NCBI GenBank assembly: GCA_033725935.1
Contig: MU867083.1
Span: 310,001 to 374,000 of the forward strand
Length of the DNA: 64,000 nucleotides
Direction: 5' to 3'
Origin: Cladorrhinum sp. PSN259
Taxonomy: Eukaryota; Ascomycota; Sordariomycetes; Sordariales; Podosporaceae
The notes beneath the pieces are model-generated. The model was not told the DNA's origin and searched no databases. It was given only the letters and a program-made list of their open reading frames with translations. Below, piece after piece: positions 28,539 through 38,043 of the stretch; positions within the stretch are counted from its first letter, which is position 1; every line of letters begins with the position of its first letter. A program made the translations under genes and the position numbers.

Positions 28539-30728
28539 TCAAACCACCTCAAAAGTATCCCCACTCCACCCATAAACCTTCTCAAGCCTCCTCGCAACAA
28601 CAACACCAAAGTACCTCCCAATCTCAGTCTCCTCATCCTTTCCAGGAGGCTTCTGCAGCGTAACAAACTCCTTTCTTACCGGTGAATAAAGCCTATACAC
28701 AAAACCGAACCGAGTTTCCCTCCTAATCAGAAACCCAAGCTCAATCATGTCCGCTAAAAAGTCCGTCCACTTGATTTTCTCTTCTTGAGACTGCGACGAC
28801 TCCGGGTCGTCGTCAGTCTTACTGAAGAAGAACAATGCCTTGAAGATTTCGGCTGTTTTCTTGCTGACTTTGATTCGCTTTTGTAGTCCAGCTGGGCCAA
28901 TCTCTGGTTCAACAGCAGCAGCCTGGGAGGAGGCTAGTACTTCGTAGACACGATCATTATTCTCAACTCGTTCCGCTTTCTTCTTCCTGCGCCGATCTTG
29001 GATAACCTTTTCTTTTGAGAGTTCAGAGACGGATTTTTTTTCATCTTCGGTCATTTCGAGGTTAGTTTCATCGCACTCAACTGAAACCACGTGTGAGAGA
29101 CAGTCGGCGACGAGATCGTGGTATAAATATTCCAGCGTCGCGCGGGTCTGGTCAGTCACCTCCCGGCCAAGTTGTCCCAGCACCTTCTCGGCGACATCTA
29201 CTTGCATCAAGTCATCAATTGAGACGGGCGAAGAAAATTTGAAGATGTTCCTGATATGGTTCACTTCGCTCTCTACTTGCTCGAATTCCGAGATGAAAAA
29301 GGTGCCCTTCTTTTTTGACGGCGGAGGGAGGGGAAGATGATGGACCTCTTGCAAGTCCAGGATCAATCCAACGATTATTGCGAGCTCATACAGAGCGGCG
29401 TTGACTCTCATTTCGTCAAGAGTACAGCAGCCATCAGAGTTATTCCAAGGCTTTGATTCATCAGCAAGCAGCTTCCGAAGCCAGTCAGCCGCCTTTCTGG
29501 GGGCCGTCTCGGTCTGACATAGTCGAAGGAGGTAATAAAGCCGCGTATCCGACCACTGGAGATCTTGCAGCTTCTCGAGTGACTTGGCGTCTCCTTTCAT
29601 GACAACACGAGGATTGCCCGACTTGTCGTACTGGTTTGACATCCTCCTGAACCACTTGATTCCATCTCTGTCCGTCTGTATCCCTCTTCGGAGCAGACAC
29701 TTGGCGCGGGAGTACTGGAGGTTGCAGACGTTGGATACCTCCTGCAGGAGGACTGATCGGGAGGCCTTATCTGCGGTGTCGGTCTTTCCGAGCGTTTCGA
29801 GTAGACGAGCCAGGTATGACCAGATGGAAGCGGCTTGAACTGCTGTGTGGATGCTGTTGAAGAGTGCTTCGCTGATGTGTTTGTCAGTGTTGGATGGGAG
29901 GTGGCGTCCCTTTTCGTCGGGAACGAGTTCTGGTTGGGTCGAAAAGAATTTGGAAGCGTCATGTGTCAAGACGTAAGGGTTTGTGTTGAGAAGATGGAGG
30001 TGGTCTTGTGATGATGCATGTTGCTCTTGCGCGAGGAGGATAAGCTCAGCAAGCTTGGAGGAAGCGAAGTCGTCAAGGGTAAGGCTTGAGACTGGGGGTG
30101 TTGTGCGGCAATCTGAGATTGATGATGCTTCCTTGTCCAGAATACGGTCAACCATCGAACTGAGCTCCCGTAAGTAGTACTGCTGCCTCATCAGGATCAA
30201 CTCCCCGATTGACTCAGGGACAATGAATCCGGCTCGAACACCGGGTGCAAGTGGGGTCGTGTAGATGTTTTCGTTTTTCACGATGACTGACGATCCATAC
30301 CCATCGGGATCGTCGGGAAGAAAAATGCTAAAGGCACATGGGTCTATGTCAACGCCGCGGCCCAGATCGCTGTTGATTATGAATGCGTGATCACCGAATC
30401 CGCCGTCGAAACCGCGTTTGTACTGCTCTACCAAGGGGTTGGTGGCCCTGTACTCGAGCATCTCTAGGAAAATGTCTGGATTGACTGTGACATCGCGGAG
30501 ATTCCATTCGGGTATGACTTTGTGGACATTGCTACCCCTGGATGTGTCGAGTGGGTGAAGGAGGACGGTGCCATCCCACGCACAATCTTTCATGCATTGG
30601 GCGCGCTGTGTCTGATCCAGAGAGATCCAAATAGACTTGATGGCGGCTGAGTGTTGGCGGCATTTCTGAGAAAGAATCCTGTGGAGGCGTCTGACCTCCT
30701 TGGCCCTGCTCCATCTGCTTCCCTCCAT
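28539..30728 (-). CDS. Conserved fungal protein of the 'ipa protein' type
   Basis: Single exon, 729 residues. The N-terminal block matches, from memory of the family, fungal proteins annotated as 'ipa protein': a basic helix (RRLHRILSQKCRQHSAAIKS), IWISLDQTQRAQCMKD, HPLDTSRGSNVHKVIPEWNLRD, and LEMLEYRATNPLVEQYK. The rest is mainly helical, with Cys-containing MYND-like spacing absent. The C-terminal third has a Lys/Arg-rich helix (KVIQDRRRKKKAERVENNDR) and a final conserved-looking block (IKWTDFLADMIELGF to GRYFGVVVARRLEKVYGW). No signal peptide or transmembrane helix. Molecular function is not known to me. The family name carries no functional meaning here. Confidence 0.62.
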   Translation of the reverse strand: MEGSRWSRAKEVRRLHRILSQKCRQHSAAIKSIWISLDQTQRAQCMKDCAWDGTVLLHPLDTSRGSNVHKVIPEWNLRDVTVNPDIFLEMLEYRATNPLVEQYKRGFDGGFGDHAFIINSDLGRGVDIDPCAFSIFLPDDPDGYGSSVIVKNENIYTTPLAPGVRAGFIVPESIGELILMRQQYYLRELSSMVDRILDKEASSISDCRTTPPVSSLTLDDFASSKLAELILLAQEQHASSQDHLHLLNTNPYVLTHDASKFFSTQPELVPDEKGRHLPSNTDKHISEALFNSIHTAVQAASIWSYLARLLETLGKTDTADKASRSVLLQEVSNVCNLQYSRAKCLLRRGIQTDRDGIKWFRRMSNQYDKSGNPRVVMKGDAKSLEKLQDLQWSDTRLYYLLRLCQTETAPRKAADWLRKLLADESKPWNNSDGCCTLDEMRVNAALYELAIIVGLILDLQEVHHLPLPPPSKKKGTFFISEFEQVESEVNHIRNIFKFSSPVSIDDLMQVDVAEKVLGQLGREVTDQTRATLEYLYHDLVADCLSHVVSVECDETNLEMTEDEKKSVSELSKEKVIQDRRRKKKAERVENNDRVYEVLASSQAAAVEPEIGPAGLQKRIKVSKKTAEIFKALFFFSKTDDDPESSQSQEEKIKWTDFLADMIELGFLIRRETRFGFVYRLYSPVRKEFVTLQKPPGKDEETEIGRYFGVVVARRLEKVYGWSGDTFEVV

Positions 30729-31146
30729 TGCTTGATCGATGGTGATGGCGTATGTTGGATGGGAAGGCAGAATGAGAAGTCATGGGAGGTTTTCAAATTT
30801 AAGACAAGAGAAGAAGGTCGTCTGTTTGCTGAATTGATTATACAGATGTACAAACAGACCGCGGGAAGCTGCAAAGAACTCCAGAGTCAGCAATAACATG
30901 GAACAATCATTTTACGCCGTGTGAACCGCACGAGCTGGCAAACAGCCAAAACTGAGTCATCATCGGAATCGAAAACAAAGAAGATGGAATATGAGATTCC
31001 AGTCATACAAGACAAAATTTGAACACCAGATCAGGGATGAGAAACCATAAGCGTGTCGGTATACATGTATATGAGTCTACTGTCTCCGTACTATACATCT
31101 CGAGCCGTTACTAGGTACACTGCCATCCCCTCTCCTTCAGGTAACC
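30729..31146. other. Intergenic between two minus-strand genes
   Basis: Holds the upstream region of the ipa-like gene and the 3' flank of the FAD oxidase gene. No gene seen. Confidence 0.5.
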
Positions 31147-32646
31147 CTAAAGCTTGAAATAGCCCTTCCACAGACTCCTAAACCTCCCCAGCGGATCATA
31201 CTTGAGCGCAATAAGCTTCAGCCTCGCCTCATTGAGAACCCCGTAGCTCTTGTAAACATCCTGCCACCTGCTGGCATAATTCATGTACACGTACCCCTTC
31301 CAGAGCCCCCTCTGCTTTGCGATCCTGTCGTACTCGTCAATCAGCTTTTTGCTTTCCGCCTCGATCAGTCCGTCCAGGGAAGCATCGTCCCACTCCCAGT
31401 TCGACTGAACGAGGAACAGGGGACCGTCGCTCGGCTTGATACCCAGCGCGTTCCCGCCATTCTGTTGCATTAATTCCAGCACGTTCTCCGGCACGATTTG
31501 GACGACGAGGAGCGGTTGGACGCGTTTACCGTTCACGGCTGAGACGACGCGGAGGACTTGTTCCTCCCAGATTTTTACGTAGTCGAGGATCAACTGCGCA
31601 GAAGTGGCCTTCACAGAGGTGACTGCAAAGTTCTGCCGAGCGACGTTGGCGTTTTCGATGTCGCGTGTTAACTGAGTAACGTTTGAGAGGCGGGTATGGT
31701 TCGACAGGACGGCGGCGGCGGGCACCTGATGCAGAGGCTTAAAGACGTCTGGCAAGGACTTGGCCGACGGGTGGAACTGATCCGACAAGATGATGAAGCC
31801 GCCGTAGGCGGGGTAATACATCATGACATAGTACTGGTGGGCCGAAGGGTCCGACTTGATGGTGTTGACGGCATAGTTTTGGAGCGCAGGGATAAGAGTT
31901 GTGTTTAGGGCGCCGGGCAGGATGAGGGAGCTGGCCCAGAGTTCGCCTTGCTCAAACGTCAAAAGATCAAAGCGGGTGACGATGCCAAAGTTGGAGCCGC
32001 CGCCGCCGCGGAGCGCCCAGAAGAGGTCCTTGTTCTTTGTTGCCGTCGCTTGGATGATGTCGCCCGAGGACGTGACGACCTCGAAGAGCTTGACGTTGTC
32101 GCATGCCCAGCCGTAGATTCCCGTGAAGTAGGAGATGCCGCCGCCCAGCAGGAGACCGCTGACGCCGACGGTTGAGGCGCGTCCGCCGACCACTGCGAGG
32201 CCGAGGGGATCGAGCGCTTCGGCTAAGTTGACCCATCTGTTGCCGGGTCCGACAGTGACGGTTTTGCGATCGGCAAAGACCTTGATTTCGTTCATGAACA
32301 CGAGGTCGATGGTGACTCCGTCCTCGATGTTGGAACTGGGGTATCCGGTGTGTCCGCCGGCCTTGACGGTGAACTTGGCATTTCGAGAGGTGAGAACCTT
32401 GACGGCCTTGGAGACATCCTGTGCAGACCTTGGGGTGACGAGGCAGGAAGGGCGAAGTTCTGCCTGTCTCTTTGACCAGTAGCCGCTAACTTCCTGATCG
32501 TACAGGGTCGTGTTGGGAAACGCCACGAGCCCTGGCAGATTTGTGGAGAGAGTCTCGCAGATGTTTCCCGGGTTGAGACTCCCAAATGTTGCGGCAGCAA
32601 TTGCCGGCAAGGCGAGCCCAAGAAAGGTGAGGTCAAGTCGTCCCAT
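31147..32646 (-). CDS. Secreted FAD-linked oxidase (BBE / VAO family)
   Basis: Single exon, 499 residues, with signal peptide MGRLDLTFLGLALPAIAAA. The FAD-binding PCMH-type domain shows CLVTPRSAQDVSKAVKVLTS and KAGGHTGYP, whose His would carry 8-alpha-histidyl FAD, then GPGNRWVNLAEAL and VGVSGLLLGGGISYFTGIYG. Bicovalent relatives have a Cys just before the VGxxG loop (as in TCPTVG); here the site reads RASTVG, so only the His link is possible. FWALRGGGGSNFGIVTRFDL closes the domain. The C-terminus has the BBE motif YMNYASRWQD and RLIALKYDPLGRF, as LIALKYDP followed by GRFRSLWKG. Family members oxidise sugars, alkaloids or secondary metabolites and release H2O2. Substrate unknown. Confidence 0.88.
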   Translation of the reverse strand: MGRLDLTFLGLALPAIAAATFGSLNPGNICETLSTNLPGLVAFPNTTLYDQEVSGYWSKRQAELRPSCLVTPRSAQDVSKAVKVLTSRNAKFTVKAGGHTGYPSSNIEDGVTIDLVFMNEIKVFADRKTVTVGPGNRWVNLAEALDPLGLAVVGGRASTVGVSGLLLGGGISYFTGIYGWACDNVKLFEVVTSSGDIIQATATKNKDLFWALRGGGGSNFGIVTRFDLLTFEQGELWASSLILPGALNTTLIPALQNYAVNTIKSDPSAHQYYVMMYYPAYGGFIILSDQFHPSAKSLPDVFKPLHQVPAAAVLSNHTRLSNVTQLTRDIENANVARQNFAVTSVKATSAQLILDYVKIWEEQVLRVVSAVNGKRVQPLLVVQIVPENVLELMQQNGGNALGIKPSDGPLFLVQSNWEWDDASLDGLIEAESKKLIDEYDRIAKQRGLWKGYVYMNYASRWQDVYKSYGVLNEARLKLIALKYDPLGRFRSLWKGYFKL

Positions 32647-33100
32647 GGTTGCAACTGGCTGGGGATGTAACGAGGTAATACGGGAGAGACATGAGTGGGA
32701 TACTTGTACTTCTCTTCATGTGCTTTCCAGAACGAGTGATTATGTTTACTGCAGGGATTCGATGGCTTCGAGACCACGGAGACAACACGCGGAAGTGTAA
32801 AATGCACCGAGGGCCCGCATGACTGTGCCGTTGGGTTGCGTCTCGGCGCGACCGCCCGCCTGGGGTTTTTCTGCTCAGAATGTTCTTTTCTGCAGCGAAG
32901 GGTTACACCGACCTCCCAACACTGCATGTGAACCGCTGACGGCCCAGAAAAGTTCCGGTCATTAGTGCTGATAGCGTGCATCTTCAATCTCGCCATTATA
33001 CCCTACATGTACGTACGCGCAGTGTGCATCTGCAGACCCTTGTCTAATTCACAGTTATCACTGACTAAATGGGAATACAATTGTACAACATGGTGTCAAT
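32647..33100. other. Intergenic, promoter of the FAD oxidase gene
   Basis: No gene seen. A long plus-strand open frame that starts here is only the antisense of the phosphotransferase gene. Confidence 0.5.
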
Positions 33101-33280
33101 ATGCAGGAGAAGAAAGGGGGGAACTTTGTTATACTTATCTAGTCACTACTAGATTTATTATACTTACTTGGGTAAGATGGATTCGGATAGATACTCGACT
33201 GGTGTGTAGCCTTCGTAAATGTCGACTGCGACAGGGATTCATATCCTGCGAGATATCTGGTAGTCATCCAACAGCTCAAA
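33101..33280 (-). repeat. Diverged tandem duplicate of the phosphotransferase 3' end
   Basis: This stretch aligns with 33281-33432, which spans the last codons and 3' flank of the phosphotransferase gene. A 22-base block is identical in both (33259-33280 and 33411-33432), spaced 152 bases apart. Shared flanks include ATGCA followed by an A/G-rich tract, and TTATTATACTT-type sequence. The outer copy has lost the reading frame and is longer because of small insertions. Confidence 0.7.
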
Positions 33281-33339
33281 TATGCAAGGGGAGAAAAAAA
33301 AAATTGGGGGAAGGAATTTGTTATTATACTTGTTACTTA

Positions 33340-34287
33340 CTAATACTGTCCATCTCTCGACCGGAGGAGTTGGTAATGCTCGAGCGAGACGGGAATGTCA
33401 TATCCAGCGAGGTAGTCATCCAACAGCTCAAACCAGACTCTCGCCGTCTTGCTTGTGGGATGATCAATAATCTTCTCCATTGCGTGCCACCAGACCCGGC
33501 CCTGCAGGGCATGAGGGATCTCATTCTTGAGGAGGCCGCTGAGGATCCTCTTCCAGCGGCCGTCATCATCATTAACCTCGAACCCGAGCCGGGCGTAATG
33601 GAACCACAGGGGCCAGTACCCGAGGAACTCCCAGTCGATGATTCCTGTGAGCTTGCCTTGTTCGGGGTCAACCATGATGTTTCCGGTGTAGAGATCACCG
33701 TGGTACAAGGCGAACTGGCCCATGCAGGGGGGCATGGTCCGACGGATGAGCTCGATCCTGTTGGGCGAAACTCCGCTGCTCTCGAGCACAGGCCGGAACG
33801 CCTCGTCAAAGACTTGATTGTCCGAAGTCCACAAATGTGTCTGATGGTGGTGGTTAACCACGGGAACAAAACAGTTGTTGCGCAGAGGCTTGCCAGACAC
33901 GCTGCGCATCCTCGAGCTGCCAAAGCGGCGAAGGGTGCGCAAGTGCTCAGCGACCTTTGTGGCAATTCTGCCCCTCTGAGTATCAGAGAGGCGGCGCCAC
34001 GCCCTGGTGAGAGACACACCGCGGATGGTGCTCATCATGGTAAAGCTATGATCACCATACCGTGACTCCCACTCATCGAGGATACGGGGAATTGGGATTG
34101 TCGGACACCACTCCGCGAGGAAGTGATGGCTGGCAATCTCCGAACTACCGGCATCCGCGTACGTTCTCTTTACAATTCCACGTGGAGTTAGCCAGACCTT
34201 ACGGTCCTTGTACTCGTGGATGACATCACGGTCGTCCAGGACGAGACCTGCAGGAGGTGTGGTCCGGATTCTGGTACGCCGAGACAT
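33340..34287 (-). CDS. APH / choline-kinase-type phosphotransferase
   Basis: Single exon, 315 residues from the Met of MSRRTRIRTTPPAG; a longer frame upstream is probably untranslated. It belongs to the aminoglycoside-phosphotransferase enzyme family, which has a kinase-like fold and is very common in fungi. Visible landmarks are IVKRTYADAG (beta strands of the N-lobe), HHFLAEWCPTIPIPRIL, SFTMMSTIRGVSL, the catalytic loop FALYHGDLYTGNIMVD (HGDxxxxN) and the metal-binding GIIDWEFLGYWPLWF (D of the DFG equivalent). Both catalytic aspartates are intact. Fungal members act on unknown small molecules and are not implied to confer antibiotic resistance. Its 3' end is duplicated in degraded form directly downstream. 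Confidence 0.85.
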   Translation of the reverse strand: MSRRTRIRTTPPAGLVLDDRDVIHEYKDRKVWLTPRGIVKRTYADAGSSEIASHHFLAEWCPTIPIPRILDEWESRYGDHSFTMMSTIRGVSLTRAWRRLSDTQRGRIATKVAEHLRTLRRFGSSRMRSVSGKPLRNNCFVPVVNHHHQTHLWTSDNQVFDEAFRPVLESSGVSPNRIELIRRTMPPCMGQFALYHGDLYTGNIMVDPEQGKLTGIIDWEFLGYWPLWFHYARLGFEVNDDDGRWKRILSGLLKNEIPHALQGRVWWHAMEKIIDHPTSKTARVWFELLDDYLAGYDIPVSLEHYQLLRSRDGQY

Positions 34288-35314
34288 GGTATTGGAGATA
34301 TATACACTCGAAATCACGAAAACCGACTCTAACAAATAAAGCCAAAATTTCAAGTGAGCACCTAGTGTGAAAAGAAAACGATATGAATACCAACAAGAAA
34401 AGGGCGATACTGACTTCTGGCTTCTGATCTTAAATACAAAAATTCCCACTGCACATTTGTGCCAATATCCTCCAGACAGTGCTGTTGTTAAATGACAATC
34501 AACCTCAACAATGGCATTGCTTCAGTAGGTCCTGTTTAAGAGGACAAAGACCAGCTCCAGGGACTGTGCCGCCAACAAAGAAAATGATTGTACTGCTGTA
34601 TATCAATTGAATGTTCTTCAGACGAAGGCATCAAAGAACACAACTTACCTGTTCAACAAACACTGGGGCTTTTCAGGGCCAAAACACTAATCGTTTTCTT
34701 GTCCAGCCGGGAATTTGTCATGACAAGCCGCCATCTCTGATATTGCGCCAAGAGCGAAAAACCCAGGAGCAGCACTCCTGGGTGAGATGAGAGGGGAGAG
34801 CAAGTTGCCAGTGGTAGTCGCATTTGGATTTGGATTTGCATTGCTAATTCTATTCCATTGGAAGCTTGTGAACTTTGGGGTGCTGCGGAAGCCACAGTCC
34901 AAATTCCTGGTCTCCTTGTTATTTAGTTTCGGGATTTGGATGTTGTTGCTAACGGTCTTGGGCTTCGTCATGATTTAGAATTGGGGGTCGAGGTTGTGCT
35001 CAGTAAGCTGATTTGGGCGGGGAGCAATGAAGGCCGGGATCTTGCAGACTTGGCTCGGATTGGAAAGACGCGAGGATTGAGGGGTGGTCAGATACTTAGT
35101 AATCGTGACACTAGAGTTTGTAAATAAATGCGGTGAGAATCTGGAGTTTACTCTCTGCCTTTTTGTAGACAAAATGTTGTGGTGGTTGATCTCCACACTG
35201 AGGAAAATCCCGGTCCAATATCTCGCATTTAAAATCGCTCCCAGTTCCTGACTCAAGATTAACAAGAAATTTTCTTTGTCTGACCAGCTCGGATTGTTTT
35301 CTTTGTTCTTTTCA
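34288..35314. other. Intergenic; possible small two-helix ORF only
   Basis: No conserved gene seen. A 63-codon plus-strand frame at 34787-34978 would encode two hydrophobic helices (LPVVVAFGFGFALLILFHW and FLVSLLFSFGIWMLLL). Nothing else supports its expression. Confidence 0.4.
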
Positions 35315-35743
35315 TCACTCCTTGATTTCTCGTTTTTGAAATAACCCCTCAATCTCAGGCATCCACTCAGCCCTGTACTTGCAAAAGAATTCCCCCTTGG
35401 GCGGCACCTTCTCCGGCTCATCAAATGTCCCCCACATGACGTATCGAAATTTATTTGCAGCCTCCTCCCCGTATTCGCAAATGAAGGCTCCGCAGTCGCC
35501 GCAAAACTCCCTGGTCACCCCGTTGGATTGTTTGTGCTTCTTGGGTTCAGATGAACTGCCAGTGTCATAGGAGAAAGCGGAAATGGGGAGCTTGGTTGTT
35601 AGGCCATAATTGGTGCCGAATGCGCGTCGGCAGCTGTGGCAGTGGCAAATGGTTGTGCGAGCGTCTGAGAGGTCTGAAAGTGTGACGGTGTATTTGATTT
35701 TCTGACAGATGCAGCTGCCGTGGAGCTTTGTTGGCTGAGACAT
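35315..35743 (-). CDS. GFA-domain protein (Mss4-like, CENP-V/GFA family)
   Basis: Single exon, 142 residues from MSQPTKLHGSCICQK. It has the zinc-binding pattern of the GFA (glutathione-dependent formaldehyde-activating) family: CxC in GSCICQKIKYTV, CHCHSCRRAFGTNYG, and REFCGDCGAFI, followed by FRYVMWGTFDEPE and a terminal AEWMPEIEG. The founding bacterial enzyme activity is disputed, and most fungal members have no assigned substrate. Earlier in-frame Met codons exist, but the motif spacing fits this start. A second, longer member of the family is at 58061-58708. Confidence 0.83.
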   Translation of the reverse strand: MSQPTKLHGSCICQKIKYTVTLSDLSDARTTICHCHSCRRAFGTNYGLTTKLPISAFSYDTGSSSEPKKHKQSNGVTREFCGDCGAFICEYGEEAANKFRYVMWGTFDEPEKVPPKGEFFCKYRAEWMPEIEGLFQKREIKE

Positions 35744-36107
35744 TTTGGCTTTTTGAAAAGTGAAATATGACAAAGTTGGGAAAGATGATGAATCGTTCGT
35801 TGCATAGAAAGTTGAACAGATGCAAGTGGAAGGAAGAGTCCATTGTTTAATGCTGTGGAGCTCTGTTTGTGACGTCAATGATCTGCGCCGTCCCTTCCAT
35901 AATAACCGTACATAAATACATCAAATAATGCCAAGAAGCTTTCAAGCCCGTGTTATGCCGCTCATGCATTCTCTTTCCTCCCCCTGATCTCAAAGTTTGA
36001 GGCCATCACCAACCACTCTGTGGACAAAATCCTCCTCAACTATACGGACAACCCTTGTGATCTCCAAACTTCACCGAGAAGTCATAAAAATCTCAACATT
36101 CAATGCA
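35744..36107. other. Intergenic, upstream of the tRNA
   Basis: No gene seen. Confidence 0.5.
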
Positions 36108-36209
36108 GCCCGATTAGCTCAGCTGGTTAGAGCGTCGTACTAATATCATTCTTTACAAGAGTCATATTTGGTAATGCGAAGGTCAACAGTTCAATCCTGT
36201 TATTGGGCA
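36108..36209 (+). tRNA. tRNA-Ile(AAU) with a 28-nt intron
   Basis: The sequence folds as a full cloverleaf: acceptor GCCCGAT with ATTGGGC (one G-U pair) and discriminator A; D arm GCTC-AGCTGGTTA-GAGC; anticodon stem TCGTA/TGCGA with loop CTAATA|A, anticodon AAT; T arm AACAG-TTCAATC-CTGTT. A 28-nt intron lies after position 37, the canonical place. The D arm matches the usual fungal tRNA-Ile(AAU), but the T and anticodon stems differ from it, still paired. Confidence 0.85.
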
Positions 36210-36266
36210 ACACGTCTAACTCTTTTTGGCATTTTGCAACTTTATTATTTTTCCTCTTCATAATAA

Positions 36267-37448
36267 TTACAAACACTGCGAATACCAAGTATTGCTAAAC
36301 TTGCACTCGTACGGCGCCTCGCACAACGTCGGGCCCGTATACCCCTGACCACCACACTGTCCCCACCTCGGAACCGTCCCACTACCACCACCACCACCCG
36401 GGGCCGTAGTCGTCGTCACAGGCGGCGGATTGGCGGTTGTTGTCGGCTGCGGGTTACCGGGATTAGACGGAGTCCCAACGGGATTCTGAAGCGTCAAGAG
36501 CCCCGGGCGATACGGCAGCTTGTTGTACTCTGAACTCGTTCCCTGCTTGCCCTGGTAGAGCAGCTGCAGATTGCACGGGTCAACGGGGAAGGTCTCGTCG
36601 TTGCGCAGCCTGACGAGATCGCCGTGGCTGATGTCATCGGTCCAAGTGGCGCCGTTCGCGTTGGCCTTGCCGGCGAAGGGGTTGCTCTCCGAAGTCGCCT
36701 GCGCGGTCCACTGCCCGTCGAGCCGGGTGGCCGTGTACGAGCGAAAGTATCGCCCGCGCGCGCCGATGGACTCGATGATCATCAGGTAGAGCGGCGAGCT
36801 CTGCCCCTCCAGGGTGTAGACCTGGACAGCCTCGAAAAAGTCGTTTTTCGCGCCGTCAAAGATGACGGTCGATTGGGTGCCAAAGTTGCCGGGGAAGTTG
36901 CCGATGGGCATGCTGGAGCGGTAGATGCGCCCGTTATCGCCGGCAAAGAAGAGGTACATGTTCGTGCTGTCGGCGATGAGGGTCTGGTCGATGGGTCCCG
37001 TGTCCGAGTTGGAGATGGTCCCGGAGAAGAGCGGCTGCGCCGAGGACCAGCTGTTGGCGTCGACGGGGTTGGTCGAAGTCCGGTAGGAGAAGGCGGTTGG
37101 GCCCCACTGGTAGGCCAGCACCCAGATGCTCTTGGGTCGGAAGTAGAAGAGCGTCGGCGCGACCGTGGCAAAGTTCATCTGGTTCTGCGATGCCGTGGCC
37201 ATGTCGGACCAGTTGCGGAAGAGGCCAAAGTTCATGGAGCCGTAGGCTGTGCTGCCGTAATAGGAGCCGTAGACCAGATGCTGGCCATTGTAAGGGACGT
37301 AGGTGAAGTCCTTGAGCGAGGCCCATCCGTTCTTGGGCTGTGCCAGCGCGCCGCTGGACGACCACTTGTAGCTTGATGGAAGGCTGCAAGCCCCGTAGAC
37401 TACGGGGACTGCCGTCGACAGCAGGGCGGCGGTTACACTGAACTTCAT
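36267..37448 (-). CDS. GH62 alpha-L-arabinofuranosidase with C-terminal CBM1
   Basis: Single exon, 393 residues. Signal peptide MKFSVTAALLSTAVPVVYGA. The GH62 five-bladed propeller starts at CSLPSSYKWSSSGALAQPK and shows WASLKDFTYVPYNGQHLVYG (catalytic base Asp), GPIDQTLIADSTNMYLFFAGDNG (second conserved Asp) and NDFFEAVQVYTLEG (acid Glu). A Thr/Pro/Gly linker (residues about 318-352) leads to a fungal cellulose-binding module, GQCGGQGYTGPTLCEAPYEC to WYSQCL, with its four Cys and aromatic residues. The enzyme removes arabinose side chains from arabinoxylan, and CBM1 holds it on cellulose. It is secreted. A TATA box is at 37514-37521. Confidence 0.96.
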   Translation of the reverse strand: MKFSVTAALLSTAVPVVYGACSLPSSYKWSSSGALAQPKNGWASLKDFTYVPYNGQHLVYGSYYGSTAYGSMNFGLFRNWSDMATASQNQMNFATVAPTLFYFRPKSIWVLAYQWGPTAFSYRTSTNPVDANSWSSAQPLFSGTISNSDTGPIDQTLIADSTNMYLFFAGDNGRIYRSSMPIGNFPGNFGTQSTVIFDGAKNDFFEAVQVYTLEGQSSPLYLMIIESIGARGRYFRSYTATRLDGQWTAQATSESNPFAGKANANGATWTDDISHGDLVRLRNDETFPVDPCNLQLLYQGKQGTSSEYNKLPYRPGLLTLQNPVGTPSNPGNPQPTTTANPPPVTTTTAPGGGGGSGTVPRWGQCGGQGYTGPTLCEAPYECKFSNTWYSQCL

Positions 37449-38043
37449 CTTGGTGGACTGGGCTGGGGCGAGCTGCAGTTCTCTCCTTCTCTAAAGCCTG
37501 CGGGCGCATGATGATTTTATATCCACGAGTTTTCTTGGCTGAACCATTCATGATTGGAGCGCATAATTATCATGGCGCTGAAAGCAACCCAAACAGGTGT
37601 AGACAGGGAGTATTGCCTTGTTTGGGGACGGAGCTTGAATCATCTCGGGCCGAGACTCCAGGAGCCCCAAAATACACTAGTTCACTCCTAGCCCCCCATC
37701 GCTAAAGTCTTAAGTCGAGGTCAAGTGGAGATTGGGCGATCACGACCTTCGGAAGTTCACATACGGACACAATTCAAAGAGGTAATACCGCCGATGGTTT
37801 GGATCATGACGGAGGTAATACAACCCGATCAACACAAGCCAAGCCCACCCAACTATTTTCATCCTTCGTCTCAGAAACCCAAGACAACGGGGAAAAACCA
37901 TGTCCACGAAACGGCTCACTGCCATTCATAGAATTAGTTGGAAAGAAAGAGACAGAAAAAATAGTAACTAGGAAGAGGGGACTAAAAAGGGATCACCTGC
38001 CTTCTTAGAGCTAGGACGGACGATATCCGGCGCAATGTCAGGA
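37449..38043. other. Intergenic, promoter of the GH62 gene
   Basis: No gene seen other than the TATA element. One GGCTAG (minus strand, about 37688-37693) fits the loose XlnR/XYR1 core but is too short to rely on. Confidence 0.45.
37514..37521 (-). promoter_or_regulatory. TATA box of the GH62 gene
   Basis: TATAAAAT on the minus strand lies 66-73 bases before the ATG. Confidence 0.55.

Noticed and set aside
32965..34065. 366-codon plus-strand frame
   Set aside because: Mostly antisense of the APH-type gene, whose catalytic motifs are clear on the minus strand.
36624..37376. 250-codon plus-strand frame
   Set aside because: Antisense shadow of the GH62 gene; rich in Arg/Gly/Val as expected from GC-rich antisense.
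37688..37693. Possible XlnR/XYR1 site (GGCTAG, minus strand) upstream of GH62
   Set aside because: A six-base match with a degenerate position occurs often by chance; no paired site seen.
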